Notes: generated by a model from the letters alone, not told the origin. Shown: positions 16,639 to 25,738, counted from the stretch's first letter. The stretch: 64,000 bases of DNA from DATLZU01 sp051293835 (GCA_051293835.1 JBPKMA010000010.1:1-64000); one strand, 5' to 3'. Translations and numbers: made by a program.

Positions 16639-18624
16639 ATGTCTTGTTTATGGAAACGTGTTCTTGTCGTGTGTGTTCTGCTCGTCTGGGCCCTGTGGTC
16701 GAAGGAAGCACCCGCTGACGCGGCGCAGGATCATATGGAGCTTGCGCAAGTGGAGGCAGAGCCGACGGTGAAGACCGAACCCGTCGTGATTAGTGCGACG
16801 AAGACGCCGGTGCCGGTCAGCCATGTGACGAGCGCGGTCGAGGTCATCACGGGAGAGGATCTGCAGAGGCAGAAATTGAGGACTGTGGTGGATGCCTTGC
16901 GGTTGGCGCAGGGACTTGCGGTGTTCTCCAGCGGGGGGCCGGGAACGAACGCCACGGCGCGGATACGCGGCGGAAGCTCGGCTCAGACGCTGGTGCTCAT
17001 CGACGGCGCGATCGTCAATAGTCCAACCCTGGGTGAATACAACCTGGCCAACCTGACCGTCGACAATATCGAGCGGATCGAGATTCTCCGCGGCGCCCAG
17101 AGCATGCTGTGGGGGTCCGACGCCATGGGCGGTGTCATCAACATCATCACCAAGAAAGGATCTGGGACGCCGACGGTCGGCAGCTTCTTCGAGTACGGGT
17201 CGTTCGGATCGATTCGCGAGGGCGGCCAGGTCGGCGGGAAAAAAGGACCGGTTGATTTCAGCATGACGCTCTCCCGGTGGGATTTTACCGGCTTCTCAAC
17301 GGTGAACTATCGGCGGGGGGCCTCCGAACGGGACGCGTATCGCAATTGGCAGGCCTCCTCCCGCATCGGGATCGACCTGCCCAGGGACGGACGGGTGGAT
17401 CTGACCTTTCGCTGGATGAACGGCGACATTCATCTCGACAACATCTCGACGCCCAGCGATGTCTTCGGGTCTCGGCTGCGCAGTCAGGAATTCATCTTCA
17501 GCGGCAGCTATGACCAACCCCTGACCGCGTGGTGGTCGCAGAAAATCACGTTGGCCCGGGCGCAGGACGCGTCGCTGTTTTTGCCCGGCACGCTTGAGCG
17601 GAATGTCATCACCGGCTCACTCAGCGTGCCGTTCGGTTCCTCTAACGAAACGCGCGTCCTGTCCAACCGGATTGAAGTGCAAGAGAATTTCAAGATCGGA
17701 GAGCCGTTGCTGCTCACGGCCGGCTATCAACTGCGGGATCAACAAGGCGAAAACGATATTGGTCTGACGAACAAACTCATTGCTTCCCATGCCGGATTCG
17801 CGCAGGCGCAGCTTGAGCTGTGGGAACGGGTGTTCGCCACGGCCGGCGTGCGGCACGACAGCTACAACGTGTTCGGCGACGCGACGACGTATCGGGTGAC
17901 CGGTGGGTATCTGCTGAGAGAGACCGGAACGAAAGTCCGGGGCAGCTACGCGACCGGGTTCCGCACACCGACATTGAATCAGCTTTTCTTTCCCAATTTC
18001 GGGAATCCTAGTTTAGGGCCAGAGAAAAGTCAGAGCATGGATGTTGGAGTGGATCAAGATCTCTTAGGTAAGCGGCTTCGCCTGAGCGGCGGCTTTTTCT
18101 GGAACCGCTACCGGGATCTGATCGTCACGACGTTCGATCCGGTCGTATGTGCGCCCTTCAGCACGTTCGGATTTTGTCCCATCAACATCGGGGACGCCTC
18201 CACCAAGGGATGGGAAGCCGGATTCGTCTATGTGTACGAGAGCGACCGTCTGTTTCTGAAGGGACTGGATCTGCAGGGCCAATATACCAATACGCTGACG
18301 CGAGATTTGGACACGAACCGGCGGCTTCCCCGGTGGCCGGTGGATCAGTGGAGTGTGACGGTCGGGTATGTGCCGGTTGCGCCGCTTCGGGTCACGGTGA
18401 ACGGGCGCTATGTCGGCTCGCGTTTCAACACCACCGGCGACAGGCAAGGCATGAGAGCGTTTGACGTGTGGACGTTGATCGCCACCTACGACCTCAGCAA
18501 GCGCGTTCAAATCTTTAGCCGTGTCGAGAATCTTTTCAATGAAAAATACGAAGAAATTCTCAACGCCGGAACACCCGTACGGTCGGTGTTCGCCGGTATA
18601 AGAGTCAGCTACGACATCAAGTGA
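16639..18624 (+). CDS. btuB: TonB-dependent vitamin B12 receptor
   Basis: Outer-membrane corrinoid receptor of 661 residues. A signal peptide (VLVVCVLLVWALWS) is followed by the TonB-box region TEPVVISATKTPVPV, a plug domain (VEVITGEDLQRQ, ARIRGGSSAQTLVLIDG, IERIEILRGAQSMLWGSDAM and GGVINIITKKG) and a 22-strand barrel region ending VRSVFAGIRVSYDIK with the C-terminal aromatic-rich strand and terminal lysine. A late FNEKYEEILNAGTPVRS is typical for BtuB. Placement behind a cobalamin riboswitch and near BtuFCD supports corrinoid uptake over siderophore uptake. Confidence 0.95.
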   Translation: MSCLWKRVLVVCVLLVWALWSKEAPADAAQDHMELAQVEAEPTVKTEPVVISATKTPVPVSHVTSAVEVITGEDLQRQKLRTVVDALRLAQGLAVFSSGGPGTNATARIRGGSSAQTLVLIDGAIVNSPTLGEYNLANLTVDNIERIEILRGAQSMLWGSDAMGGVINIITKKGSGTPTVGSFFEYGSFGSIREGGQVGGKKGPVDFSMTLSRWDFTGFSTVNYRRGASERDAYRNWQASSRIGIDLPRDGRVDLTFRWMNGDIHLDNISTPSDVFGSRLRSQEFIFSGSYDQPLTAWWSQKITLARAQDASLFLPGTLERNVITGSLSVPFGSSNETRVLSNRIEVQENFKIGEPLLLTAGYQLRDQQGENDIGLTNKLIASHAGFAQAQLELWERVFATAGVRHDSYNVFGDATTYRVTGGYLLRETGTKVRGSYATGFRTPTLNQLFFPNFGNPSLGPEKSQSMDVGVDQDLLGKRLRLSGGFFWNRYRDLIVTTFDPVVCAPFSTFGFCPINIGDASTKGWEAGFVYVYESDRLFLKGLDLQGQYTNTLTRDLDTNRRLPRWPVDQWSVTVGYVPVAPLRVTVNGRYVGSRFNTTGDRQGMRAFDVWTLIATYDLSKRVQIFSRVENLFNEKYEEILNAGTPVRSVFAGIRVSYDIK

Positions 18625-18633
18625 GGGACCGTT

Positions 18634-20034
18634 GTGTTTAGAGCGCGGCTTGTCATCGCTGGCACCCACAGCGGGGTCGGCAAAACGACCGTTACCCTGG
18701 CGATTCTGGCGGCCCTGCGCGCGCAGGGCCGTCGGGTTCAGCCGTTCAAGGCCGGGCCGGATTTCATTGACCCTGGTCATCATACGGCCGCGGCCGGACG
18801 GCCTTCGCGGAATCTGGACGGTTGGCTGCTCGGCGAGGCGCTCAATAGGGAGATCTTCGCCCATGCCGTGGCCGATGCGGACCTGGCGATCATTGAGGGG
18901 GTGATGGGGCTGTTCGATGGCGCTTCTCCCACCGGCGAAGTCGGCAGCACCGCCGAACTGGCCAAACAATTGGCGGCGCCGGTCTTGCTGGTGGTCGACG
19001 GGAGCGCAATAGCCCGGTCGGCGGCGGCGATGGTCCAGGGCTATGCGCAATTCGATCCGGATCTTCGCATCGCGGGGGTCCTATTCAATCGCGTGAGGAG
19101 CGAGGGCCACTATCGTCTCCTGAAGGAAGCGGTGGAGGCGACTGTCAAGGTCAGGGTCGTGGGCTATCTGCGACCGGAGGCCGGGTTGACGATTCCTGAG
19201 CGTCACCTTGGGTTGACGACCGTCATCGAAGGCAGCTCACAGGAACGCTATGAGCGGCTGGGGCGGGCGTTGGCCGAGACCGCGGATCTCGACCTTGTCG
19301 AAGAGTTGGCGAAGTCGGCCGGGGAATGCCCCTCGTCTAGGGGTTCCTCCTCCCTTGCTCTCCCCCATGTTCGAGGGAGGAATGGGGAGGGGGTTCGGAT
19401 CGGTGTGGCCTATGATCCTGCCTTCTGCTTCTACTATCCGGAGAACCTCGAACTGCTGGAAGCGCAAGGCGCCGAGCTGGTGCAGTTCTCGCCGGTCCGT
19501 GATGAGACTTTGCCCGAAGCGGATTTGTTGTACTTGGGCGGCGGCTATCCGGAACTGCACGCGGCTACCTTGGCGGCCAATAGGGCGATGCGTCAGGCGA
19601 TTCGGGAGTACGCTGAACGAGGCGGGGCGATCTATGCCGAGTGCGGAGGCCTCATGTATTTGACGGAAGCGATCAGAGACTTCGACGGTCGTGTGCACGA
19701 AATGGTCGGCCTCTTTCCCGCTCGGGCTGTCATGCGGCGGGAGGAGCTGACCATTGGATATCGCCGGTGTACGGTCGCTCGTCATTGTCTCCTCGGCGAA
19801 CCCGGGCTGACGATCAGAGGACATGAGTTTCATCACTTCTGCTTGAACCCGACCGGTCCGCTCGAGTACGCCTGCACCGTGACCGATGCGTGCGGGTACG
19901 AACACCGTCCGGACGGGCTGATCACCGGTCACGTCGTTGCCCTCTCGACCCATCTCCATTTTGCTAGTCAGCCGGAACTTCCGCGCGCGTTGGTCGCATG
20001 GGCGCGCGCGAGGGCTGCGCTGCGTGCGCCTTGA
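18634..20034 (+). CDS. cobB: Cobyrinate a,c-diamide synthase
   Basis: ATP- and glutamine-dependent amidation of the corrin ring a and c acetates (CbiA/CobB), 466 residues. The N-terminal dethiobiotin-synthase-like ATPase has GTHSGVGKTTVTLAIL and FKAGPDFIDPGHH. The C-terminal class I glutamine amidotransferase domain has the nucleophile Cys337 in AECGGLMYL and a later histidine in LSTHLHF. The interdomain linker around residues 232-255 is a Ser/Arg/Gly-rich insert encoded by a palindromic repeat. Translation starts at GTG. Presence of this enzyme implies that ring intermediates are handled in this organism, although ring-building genes are not in the window. Confidence 0.94.
   Translation: MFRARLVIAGTHSGVGKTTVTLAILAALRAQGRRVQPFKAGPDFIDPGHHTAAAGRPSRNLDGWLLGEALNREIFAHAVADADLAIIEGVMGLFDGASPTGEVGSTAELAKQLAAPVLLVVDGSAIARSAAAMVQGYAQFDPDLRIAGVLFNRVRSEGHYRLLKEAVEATVKVRVVGYLRPEAGLTIPERHLGLTTVIEGSSQERYERLGRALAETADLDLVEELAKSAGECPSSRGSSSLALPHVRGRNGEGVRIGVAYDPAFCFYYPENLELLEAQGAELVQFSPVRDETLPEADLLYLGGGYPELHAATLAANRAMRQAIREYAERGGAIYAECGGLMYLTEAIRDFDGRVHEMVGLFPARAVMRREELTIGYRRCTVARHCLLGEPGLTIRGHEFHHFCLNPTGPLEYACTVTDACGYEHRPDGLITGHVVALSTHLHFASQPELPRALVAWARARAALRAP
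19329..19396. repeat. Palindromic G/C-rich element inserted inside cobB
   Basis: TTCCTCC (19344-19350) pairs with GGAGGAA (19376-19382). CTCCCCCAT (19360-19368) is complementary to ATGGGGAG (19382-19389) apart from one unpaired C. CCCC/GGGG (19329-19343) makes a small extra hairpin. The strong C-then-G strand asymmetry contrasts with neighbouring codons. It stays in frame and falls in the linker between the two CobB domains, like the protein-embedded palindromic elements known from some other bacteria. Confidence 0.55.
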
Positions 20035-20047
20035 AAAAAGGACGGTC

Positions 20048-20650
20048 ATGGCGGTCGATCCTGCGGAACATCGGGCGAGGATGCAGCGGCTTAAGGCGTC
20101 CGTGGATCGACGCATTCAGGCCGCGCAACAGGAGAAAGGGCTGGTGATCGTTCATACCGGCGCCGGCAAGGGCAAAACGACGGCAGCTTTGGGGATGGCG
20201 TTGCGCTGCATCGGTCACGGCATGAAGGTGGCGATCGTCCAGTTCATCAAGGGCGCTATTGCGACTGCGGAGGAGCAAACACTGAAATCATTCGGCGATC
20301 GCGTGGTCTTCCTTCGGATGGGCGAAGGCTATACCTGGGAAACTCAGGATCGGGAACGGGACACCCAGGTCGCCCGGCAAGCATGGGCGACTGCCCGCGA
20401 TTTCCTCCGCGACCCGTCCTGCGGGATGGTCATTCTCGACGAGCTGAACATCGCGTTGCACCATGAGTATGTGCCGCTGGACGATGTGATCGCGGCACTG
20501 CAGGACCGCCCGCCGAGGCAGCACGTCGTGATCACAGGGCGGGGCGCGCCAGCGCAACTGGTGGACCACGCTGATCTCGTCACCGAGATGAAGCCAATCA
20601 AGCATCCGTTTCGAAAGGGTATTAAGGCTCAAGCAGGGGTGGAGTTTTGA
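20048..20650 (+). CDS. cobO: Corrinoid adenosyltransferase, CobO/BtuR type
   Basis: Transfers adenosyl from ATP to Co(I) corrinoids, making the Co-C bond. 200 residues, RecA-like fold with P-loop HTGAGKGKTTAALGMALR and the typical AIVQFIKG, a metal-binding DELN segment (VILDELNIAL) and ITGRGAP. The ATG at 20048 is chosen; an upstream extension would overlap cobB. A second, unrelated adenosyltransferase (PduO type) is encoded at 21617, so both families coexist in the cluster. Confidence 0.95.
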   Translation: MAVDPAEHRARMQRLKASVDRRIQAAQQEKGLVIVHTGAGKGKTTAALGMALRCIGHGMKVAIVQFIKGAIATAEEQTLKSFGDRVVFLRMGEGYTWETQDRERDTQVARQAWATARDFLRDPSCGMVILDELNIALHHEYVPLDDVIAALQDRPPRQHVVITGRGAPAQLVDHADLVTEMKPIKHPFRKGIKAQAGVEF

Positions 20651-20871
20651 AGGAGCCCGTCACTAAGACGTGCGAGCACTGCGGATGTGCCTTCGAGTGT
20701 GGTGGCTACCAGTGTTGGTGCGGGGACGTCGGCATTACCGAGCGGCACATGGACTGGATCTCAACTCGCTTTCACGATTGCCTCTGTCCGGATTGCTTGA
20801 GGAAGGTTGCCGCGGGTGAGCTAGGGTCCTCTTCCATCACCTCGGTCAACGCCCCGGAGGCAGCATCCTGA
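20647..20871 (+). CDS. Cysteine-rich CWC-family small protein
   Basis: 74 residues starting at a TTG that overlaps the cobO stop. Eight cysteines lie in CEHCGCAFECG, QCWCGD and CLCPDCL, matching the 'cysteine-rich CWC' family, which probably binds a metal such as zinc. The function is unknown. Its tight coupling between cobO and bluB suggests cotranscription with the cobamide genes, not necessarily a role in them. The last ~15 residues are low-complexity. Confidence 0.75.
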   Translation: MKEPVTKTCEHCGCAFECGGYQCWCGDVGITERHMDWISTRFHDCLCPDCLRKVAAGELGSSSITSVNAPEAAS

Positions 20872-20878
20872 CGAGTTC

Positions 20879-21583
20879 ATGTTGAACAACGGAATGTTCT
20901 CCGACCCTGAGCGTAAGGCCGTGTACCGGGCGATCTTCGAGCGGCGGGATGTGCGGCGGAACTTCTTGGCGGCGCCGATTCCGGAAGACGTGCTGGCCCG
21001 GCTGTTGACCGCGGCGCACCACGCAGGGTCCGTGGGGTTCATGCAGCCGTGGGACTTCGTGGTCATCCGGGATGCCGTCACCAAGAGCACAGTGAAGGCG
21101 TTGTTCCGCGAGGCCAACGCCACAGCCGCGCGGCACGACCGCGGTGCCCGCGCAGCCTTGTATCGGATTCTTAAACTCGAGGGCATCGAAGAAGCGTCCG
21201 TCAATCTTTGCGTGACATGCAGCCGCCGGCGCGGAGGACCCCATGTGCTGGGCGGTCCACGGTTCGCGAGACGGATCGCCATAGCACGTGCTGCGCCATC
21301 CAAAATCTGTGGCTGGCCGCGCGAGCCGAGGGCATCGAGGTCGGATGGGTGAGCATCCTGGATCATGAAGCGTTGAAGCGGGTGCTGGGGATCCCAAGCC
21401 CGTGACCGTCGTGGCGTATCTCTGTGTCGGCTACGTTTCGACTTTGCGATGCGGCCGGATCTGGAAACGGCGGGCTGACGGACGCGGATTCCGGTCGCGC
21501 AACTCATTCATTACGAGCGATGGGGCAACAAGAGACAGGCTGAGGTTCAGGTCTCAAGTCAGGAAATAGTTCCTCAGCCTTAA
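20879..21583 (+). pseudogene. bluB: Frameshifted 5,6-dimethylbenzimidazole synthase
   Basis: BluB fragments FMN with oxygen to make the lower ligand of cobalamin. The reading starts correctly (FERRDVRRNFL, IPEDVLARLL, AAHHAGSVGFMQPWDFVVI) in one frame to about 21250. It then moves to a second frame (VRETDRHSTCCAIQNLWLAA, then EGIEVGWVSILDHEALKRVL) until about 21395, and a third (VTVVAYLCVGYVST). A fourth shift near 21445 leads into PDLETAG, an in-frame stop, VAQLIHYERWGNKRQAEV and the stop at 21583. Three or more indels plus a stop point to decay, not a single sequencing error. No intact copy is in the window. Confidence 0.85.
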
Positions 21584-21616
21584 CCTGAAGCTTAATCAGG
21601 CCTCTCAGGGGGGATC

Positions 21617-22234
21617 ATGCGCATCACCAAAGTCTATACTAGGACTGGAGATACCGGTAAAACACGGCTTGCCGGAGGGCAACAAGTCTGGAAAGACAGC
21701 TTGCGGGTTGAGGCCTACGGTACGGTCGATGAGCTGAACGCTGCGGTCGGCATGGCTCGGGTGTTCAACGCGCAGCAGGCCGGCATTCAGCCTTGGGTGA
21801 CGAGACTAGAGGAGAACCTTCAGTGGATACAGAACAAGCTGTTCGATGCCGGCGGGATTCTCGCCACCGCTCCCGGTCAGACTTTCAAGAATATGCCGAC
21901 GGTCACGGAGCAGGATGTGAAGCGATTGGAAATGCTCATCGATACCTGCCAGAAGGATTTGACCCCGTTGAAAGAGTTCATCCTGCCGGGTGGTGGGGTC
22001 GTCTCCGGGTTCCTGCATCAGGCTCGCACGATCTGCCGCCGCGCGGAGCGAGTATGCGTGCGTCTTTCTCGTGAAGAGGCCGTCGAGCCGACGATCATCA
22101 AGTTTCTCAACCGCCTCGGCGACGCCCTGTTCGTGCTAGCGCGCTGGACGGCCAAGATGCAGGGCGAAGCCGAGTTTCTCTGGCAGCGAAGTGGGCGCGA
22201 CGGGCGGGAACGGCGAGAGGAGCAAGACGAGTAG
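21617..22234 (+). CDS. Cob(I)alamin adenosyltransferase, PduO type
   Basis: 205-residue trimeric ATP:corrinoid adenosyltransferase. The N-terminal ATP motif YTRTGDTGKTRLAGG, the VEAYGTVDELNA segment, and the C-terminal RAERV plus LNRLGDALFVLARW are all diagnostic. A GGGGGG ribosome-binding stretch precedes the ATG. In other bacteria PduO-type enzymes serve salvage of cobinamide or cobalamin while CobO/BtuR acts in synthesis; having both fits a genome that imports and remodels corrinoids. The last ~20 residues are a charged Arg/Glu tail. Confidence 0.94.
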   Translation: MRITKVYTRTGDTGKTRLAGGQQVWKDSLRVEAYGTVDELNAAVGMARVFNAQQAGIQPWVTRLEENLQWIQNKLFDAGGILATAPGQTFKNMPTVTEQDVKRLEMLIDTCQKDLTPLKEFILPGGGVVSGFLHQARTICRRAERVCVRLSREEAVEPTIIKFLNRLGDALFVLARWTAKMQGEAEFLWQRSGRDGRERREEQDE

Positions 22235-22279
22235 GGGGCGGCGGAGGGTGTTGATGTTCATCGTTGTGCAAGGATCGCC

Positions 22280-22849
22280 ATGAGGGGGGGCACACCCGCG
22301 CACACCAGGCGCCCCGCTGCTGGTGAGGGATTGAAGGGGCGGCTGATCCTGGTGATCGGCGGCGCGGCCTCCGGCAAGAGCCGGGCGGCGTTGGAACTGG
22401 CGGGGAGCGCAAGGCCACGAGCGTTTGTGGCGACGGGGCAGGCTTTGGATCGGGAAATGGCCGAGCGAATCCGCCGTCATCGGGCCGCCCGCTCGACAGA
22501 CTGGGTGACGGTGGAGGTGCCGCTCGACGTGGCTAAATGGTTCCGGACATACGGAAGCCGGTATCGCGCCATTGTGCTGGACTGCCTGACTCTGTGGTTG
22601 AGTAACATGCGGCGCGCTCGCGTGACAGGACCGCGAACCTTTGCAAAAGTGGAAGAACTGCTCCGGGTCATCCGGGCGACAAGGGCTCGCGTCATTGTGG
22701 TGACCAACGAGCTTGGACTGGGCCTTGTTCCGGTCAGCGCGTCGGCCCGAGCCTTTCGGGATCTCGCCGGACGGACCAATCAGCAAATCGCCGATGAAGC
22801 CGATGAAGTGTACTTTGTCGTGAGCGGCCAGCGGCTGCGGATCAAATAA
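22280..22849 (+). CDS. cobU: Adenosylcobinamide kinase / guanylyltransferase
   Basis: Bifunctional enzyme that phosphorylates adenosylcobinamide and attaches GMP, activating it for nucleotide-loop assembly. P-loop VIGGAASGKSRAALELA, then AFVATGQALDREMAERI, HRAARSTDWVTVEVP (the guanylylated histidine region), VLDCLTLWLSN and VVTNELGLGLVPVS. The first ~20 residues from the ATG are a non-conserved extension, and a TTG at 22331 is a possible alternative start closer to the usual length (~180). Confidence 0.94.
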   Translation: MRGGTPAHTRRPAAGEGLKGRLILVIGGAASGKSRAALELAGSARPRAFVATGQALDREMAERIRRHRAARSTDWVTVEVPLDVAKWFRTYGSRYRAIVLDCLTLWLSNMRRARVTGPRTFAKVEELLRVIRATRARVIVVTNELGLGLVPVSASARAFRDLAGRTNQQIADEADEVYFVVSGQRLRIK

Positions 22850-22885
22850 AAAAAGATAAATGAGCCAGCCGGGGGACGAACTTAC

Positions 22886-23944
22886 ATGGCAACCCTTCAG
22901 GATGTCATACAGAAAATCCAGCCACTCGATCGGGACTGTGAAAAACGAGCGCAAGCCCGCCTGGACCGGCTGACGAAGCCGCAGGGAAGCCTGGGACGTC
23001 TGGAAGAACTAGCGGCGCGGTACGCAGCCATCAGCGGCGAGGTCTGTCCCAAGCTCCCGCGAGGAGCGGTGTTCACATTCGCGGCCGACCACGGCGTGGC
23101 CGCCGCCGGCGTCAGTGCTTATCCGCAGGCCGTCACGGCCCAAATGGTCCTCAATTTTTTGCGCGGCGGCGCCGGGGTGAATGTCTTAGCCCGTCATGTC
23201 GGCCTCGAGGTCCGCGTCGTCGATATCGGCGTGGCGCATGACTTCGGGCGGATCGCTGGGCTCATCGATCGGAAATTGATGAAGGGAACGGGCAACTTCG
23301 TGCACGAACCGGCGATGAGCCGTGAGATTGCCGAGCGATCGTTACTAGTGGGGATTGAACTGGCCTGTCAGGCGGCGGCAGAAGGGATCGGCGTGCTTGG
23401 CACCGGGGACATGGGGATCGGCAATACGACGGCGAGTTCGGCCATTACCGCCATAGTTACCGGGAAACCAGTTGCTGAGGTCACGGGGTGGGGAACCGGC
23501 ATCGATGCCGCAACGCATGCGCGTAAGGTGTCCGTGATCCAGCAGGCCCTGGAACGACACCGTCCTGATCCAGCCGATCCGATTGAGGTCTTGGCAAAGG
23601 TCGGTGGTCTGGAAATCGGCGGCCTGGCCGGCTTGATCCTCGGTGCCGCGGCGGTGCGGATGCCAGTTGTACTGGACGGATTCATTGCTGGGGCCGCTGC
23701 CTTGATCGCCGTCGGGTTGCAGCCGCGCTGCCGGGACTATCTGATCGCCTCGCATCGGTCGGCCGAGCCTGGGCATCGGGCGGTCCTCGATCATCTGAAG
23801 CTCGCTCCACTGCTTGACCTTAATCTCCGGTTGGGTGAGGGAACCGGGGCCTGCCTCGGCATCGCACTCTTGTTCGCCTCTTTGAGGGTGCTGACGGAGA
23901 TGGCCACCTTAGAGGAGGCCGGCGTTTCGGAAAAGAGCGAATAG
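22886..23944 (+). CDS. cobT: Nicotinate-nucleotide-dimethylbenzimidazole phosphoribosyltransferase
   Basis: Activates the lower-ligand base as its alpha-riboside 5'-phosphate. 352 residues, the usual length. Family motifs: LTKPQGSLGRLEELA, FAADHGVAAAGVSAYP, GGAGVNVLAR, GTGDMGIGNTTASSAI and, near the C-terminus, LDLNLRLGEGTGACLG with the catalytic glutamate. CobT enzymes can accept several benzimidazoles and purines, which matters here because the dimethylbenzimidazole synthase gene next door is broken. Confidence 0.95.
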   Translation: MATLQDVIQKIQPLDRDCEKRAQARLDRLTKPQGSLGRLEELAARYAAISGEVCPKLPRGAVFTFAADHGVAAAGVSAYPQAVTAQMVLNFLRGGAGVNVLARHVGLEVRVVDIGVAHDFGRIAGLIDRKLMKGTGNFVHEPAMSREIAERSLLVGIELACQAAAEGIGVLGTGDMGIGNTTASSAITAIVTGKPVAEVTGWGTGIDAATHARKVSVIQQALERHRPDPADPIEVLAKVGGLEIGGLAGLILGAAAVRMPVVLDGFIAGAAALIAVGLQPRCRDYLIASHRSAEPGHRAVLDHLKLAPLLDLNLRLGEGTGACLGIALLFASLRVLTEMATLEEAGVSEKSE

Positions 23945-24032
23945 CCAATCACGAAGCGCACTGCTCACAGCCATCGGATTGAACCCATGTTCTTTGCAGG
24001 TCGCTGTTCGCTGTTCGCGTTGAACGATCGCT

Positions 24033-24785
24033 ATGACACGTCACTTCCTGATCGCGTGGCATTTTCTGACCGCCGTTCCGCTTACCCGACGGCACGACGC
24101 GCCTGCCCCCCATGAGCTGGCTGCCTCGATGGGATGGTACCCAATGGTCGGCCTAGTTCTGGGAGGGCTGATAGCCGTAACCGATCTTCTGGTGGATAGG
24201 CTGTTCACCCCAGAGATCGCCAATTTACTCTTACTGCTGGTGCTGGTCTCTGTCACCCGCGGTCTGCATCAGGACGGATTGGCGGATACGTTGGATGGGC
24301 TCGCCGGAGGTCGGACTCCGGCGGAACGACTAGCCATCATGCGGGACGGGCGGATCGGCGCGATCGGCGCGACCGGCCTGTTTTTCGCGCTGGCTTTGCG
24401 CTACGCGGGACTGTTGGCGTTGCCGTCCCAGGTCCGCTTTCCAGTGCTGCTGTGTATGCCGGCGTTCGGACGGTGGGCCATGGTGGTTGCCGCCTGGGCG
24501 GTTCCCTACGCCCGAGCTGAAGGCGGGTTGGCCGCGCCGTTTCTCGATCATCTTGCGCCTCGCCACGTCGTTTGGGCCACTCTGGTCATCGGGGCCCTGT
24601 TGTCGACGCTGTTCGGACTCGGCGGGGCGGTGGCTGGCTTAGTGGGCGGCGCGGCGCTGGCTCGTACCTGCACTGCGCTCTCCAGGAGGTTCCTCGGAGG
24701 TGTGACCGGCGATACACTCGGCGCGACGAACGAAGTGGTGGAGACCTCGTTCCTGTTGGCCGGGTCGACGCTCTTGGGGTTCTGA
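24033..24785 (+). CDS. cobS: Adenosylcobinamide-GDP ribazoletransferase
   Basis: Inner-membrane enzyme joining adenosylcobinamide-GDP to alpha-ribazole (phosphate), the final assembly step. 250 residues with about six hydrophobic helices. The signature GLHQDGLADTLDGLAGG carries the acidic residues, followed by RMAIMRDG-type ERLAIMRDGRIGAIG and, near the C-terminus, GGVTGDTLGATNEVVE. The stop overlaps the cbiB start by one base. The 88-bp gap before it carries only short GCTGTTCGC-type repeats. Confidence 0.94.
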   Translation: MTRHFLIAWHFLTAVPLTRRHDAPAPHELAASMGWYPMVGLVLGGLIAVTDLLVDRLFTPEIANLLLLLVLVSVTRGLHQDGLADTLDGLAGGRTPAERLAIMRDGRIGAIGATGLFFALALRYAGLLALPSQVRFPVLLCMPAFGRWAMVVAAWAVPYARAEGGLAAPFLDHLAPRHVVWATLVIGALLSTLFGLGGAVAGLVGGAALARTCTALSRRFLGGVTGDTLGATNEVVETSFLLAGSTLLGF

Positions 24786-25738
24786 TGACAGCCGTCGAGT
24801 TGATGCTGGCCGCCGCACTGGACGGGGTGTGCGGAGACCCCCGCTGGGTCCCCCACCCGGTTCGCCTCATGGGCCGTGGAATTGCCTGGTTGGACGACCG
24901 TGTTCGATTATGGTGCCGTAACCCGGCTAGCCTGCGCGGTGCGGGATTCGTGCTCGCCGCGGGGCTGCCCTGTCTCTCCTATGCTGCCGGTTGGCTGGCT
25001 ATCGAAATCGGCGCCGCGTTCGGAGATTGGGTCGGGAAAGGCGTGGCCGTTGTCCTCGCCTACACGACGCTTGCGGCAAGGGATTTGATTGACCATGTCA
25101 GGGCCGTCGAGCAGGCGCTCGTGTCTGGGGATCTGGTGAAAGCCAGAGAGGCGGTTTCGTTGATCGTTGGGCGTGATACCCAGGAGCTGGATGAAGTGGA
25201 AATCATCCGCGCGACCGTCGAGACCATAGCCGAAAATGCGTCGGATGGGATCATCGCCCCACTGTTTTACTTGACGCTTGGCGGCGCGCCCTTAGCGCTG
25301 GCCTATAAGGCGGTGAACACGCTGGATTCCATGATCGGCCATCGCGATGAGCGATACGAGCACTTCGGCTGGGCGTCGGCACGACTGGATGACCTGGCCA
25401 ATTGGCTGCCTGCACGCCTGACCGCCTGTTTGATCGTCGCGGCTGCCGGGCTTCTCGCGCAGCGTCTCGACACCGTAAGTGCAAGCTGGCAGATCCTTCG
25501 GCGCGACGGACACCGCCATCCCAGTCCGAACAGCGGGAGGCCCGAAGCCGCCATGGCGGGTGCGTTGGGTGTCCAGCTCGGCGGGGTGAATTATTATGAT
25601 GGACGGCCGTCCGAGCGCCCTCGGCTCGGCGATCCGCGACGGGCCTTAGCGGTCCAGGATATCCGGCGTGCTCGGCATATCACGATCGTGACCACGGTCT
25701 TGGGCGTGCTGCTCGCCCTCCTTGTTCTCCTCCGATGA
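24785..25738 (+). CDS. cbiB: Adenosylcobinamide-phosphate synthase
   Basis: Membrane enzyme that attaches (R)-1-amino-2-propanol phosphate to adenosylcobyric acid; also called CobD in the Pseudomonas nomenclature. 317 residues from the ATG overlapping the cobS stop. Motifs: LDGVCGDPRWVPHPVRLMG at the N-terminus, VGRDTQELDEVEIIRATVET and IAENASDGIIAPLFY in the middle, KAVNTLDSMIGH, and SPNSGRPEAAMAGALGVQLGG near the C-terminus. It overlaps the next gene by four bases. Confidence 0.95.
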   Translation: MTAVELMLAAALDGVCGDPRWVPHPVRLMGRGIAWLDDRVRLWCRNPASLRGAGFVLAAGLPCLSYAAGWLAIEIGAAFGDWVGKGVAVVLAYTTLAARDLIDHVRAVEQALVSGDLVKAREAVSLIVGRDTQELDEVEIIRATVETIAENASDGIIAPLFYLTLGGAPLALAYKAVNTLDSMIGHRDERYEHFGWASARLDDLANWLPARLTACLIVAAAGLLAQRLDTVSASWQILRRDGHRHPSPNSGRPEAAMAGALGVQLGGVNYYDGRPSERPRLGDPRRALAVQDIRRARHITIVTTVLGVLLALLVLLR

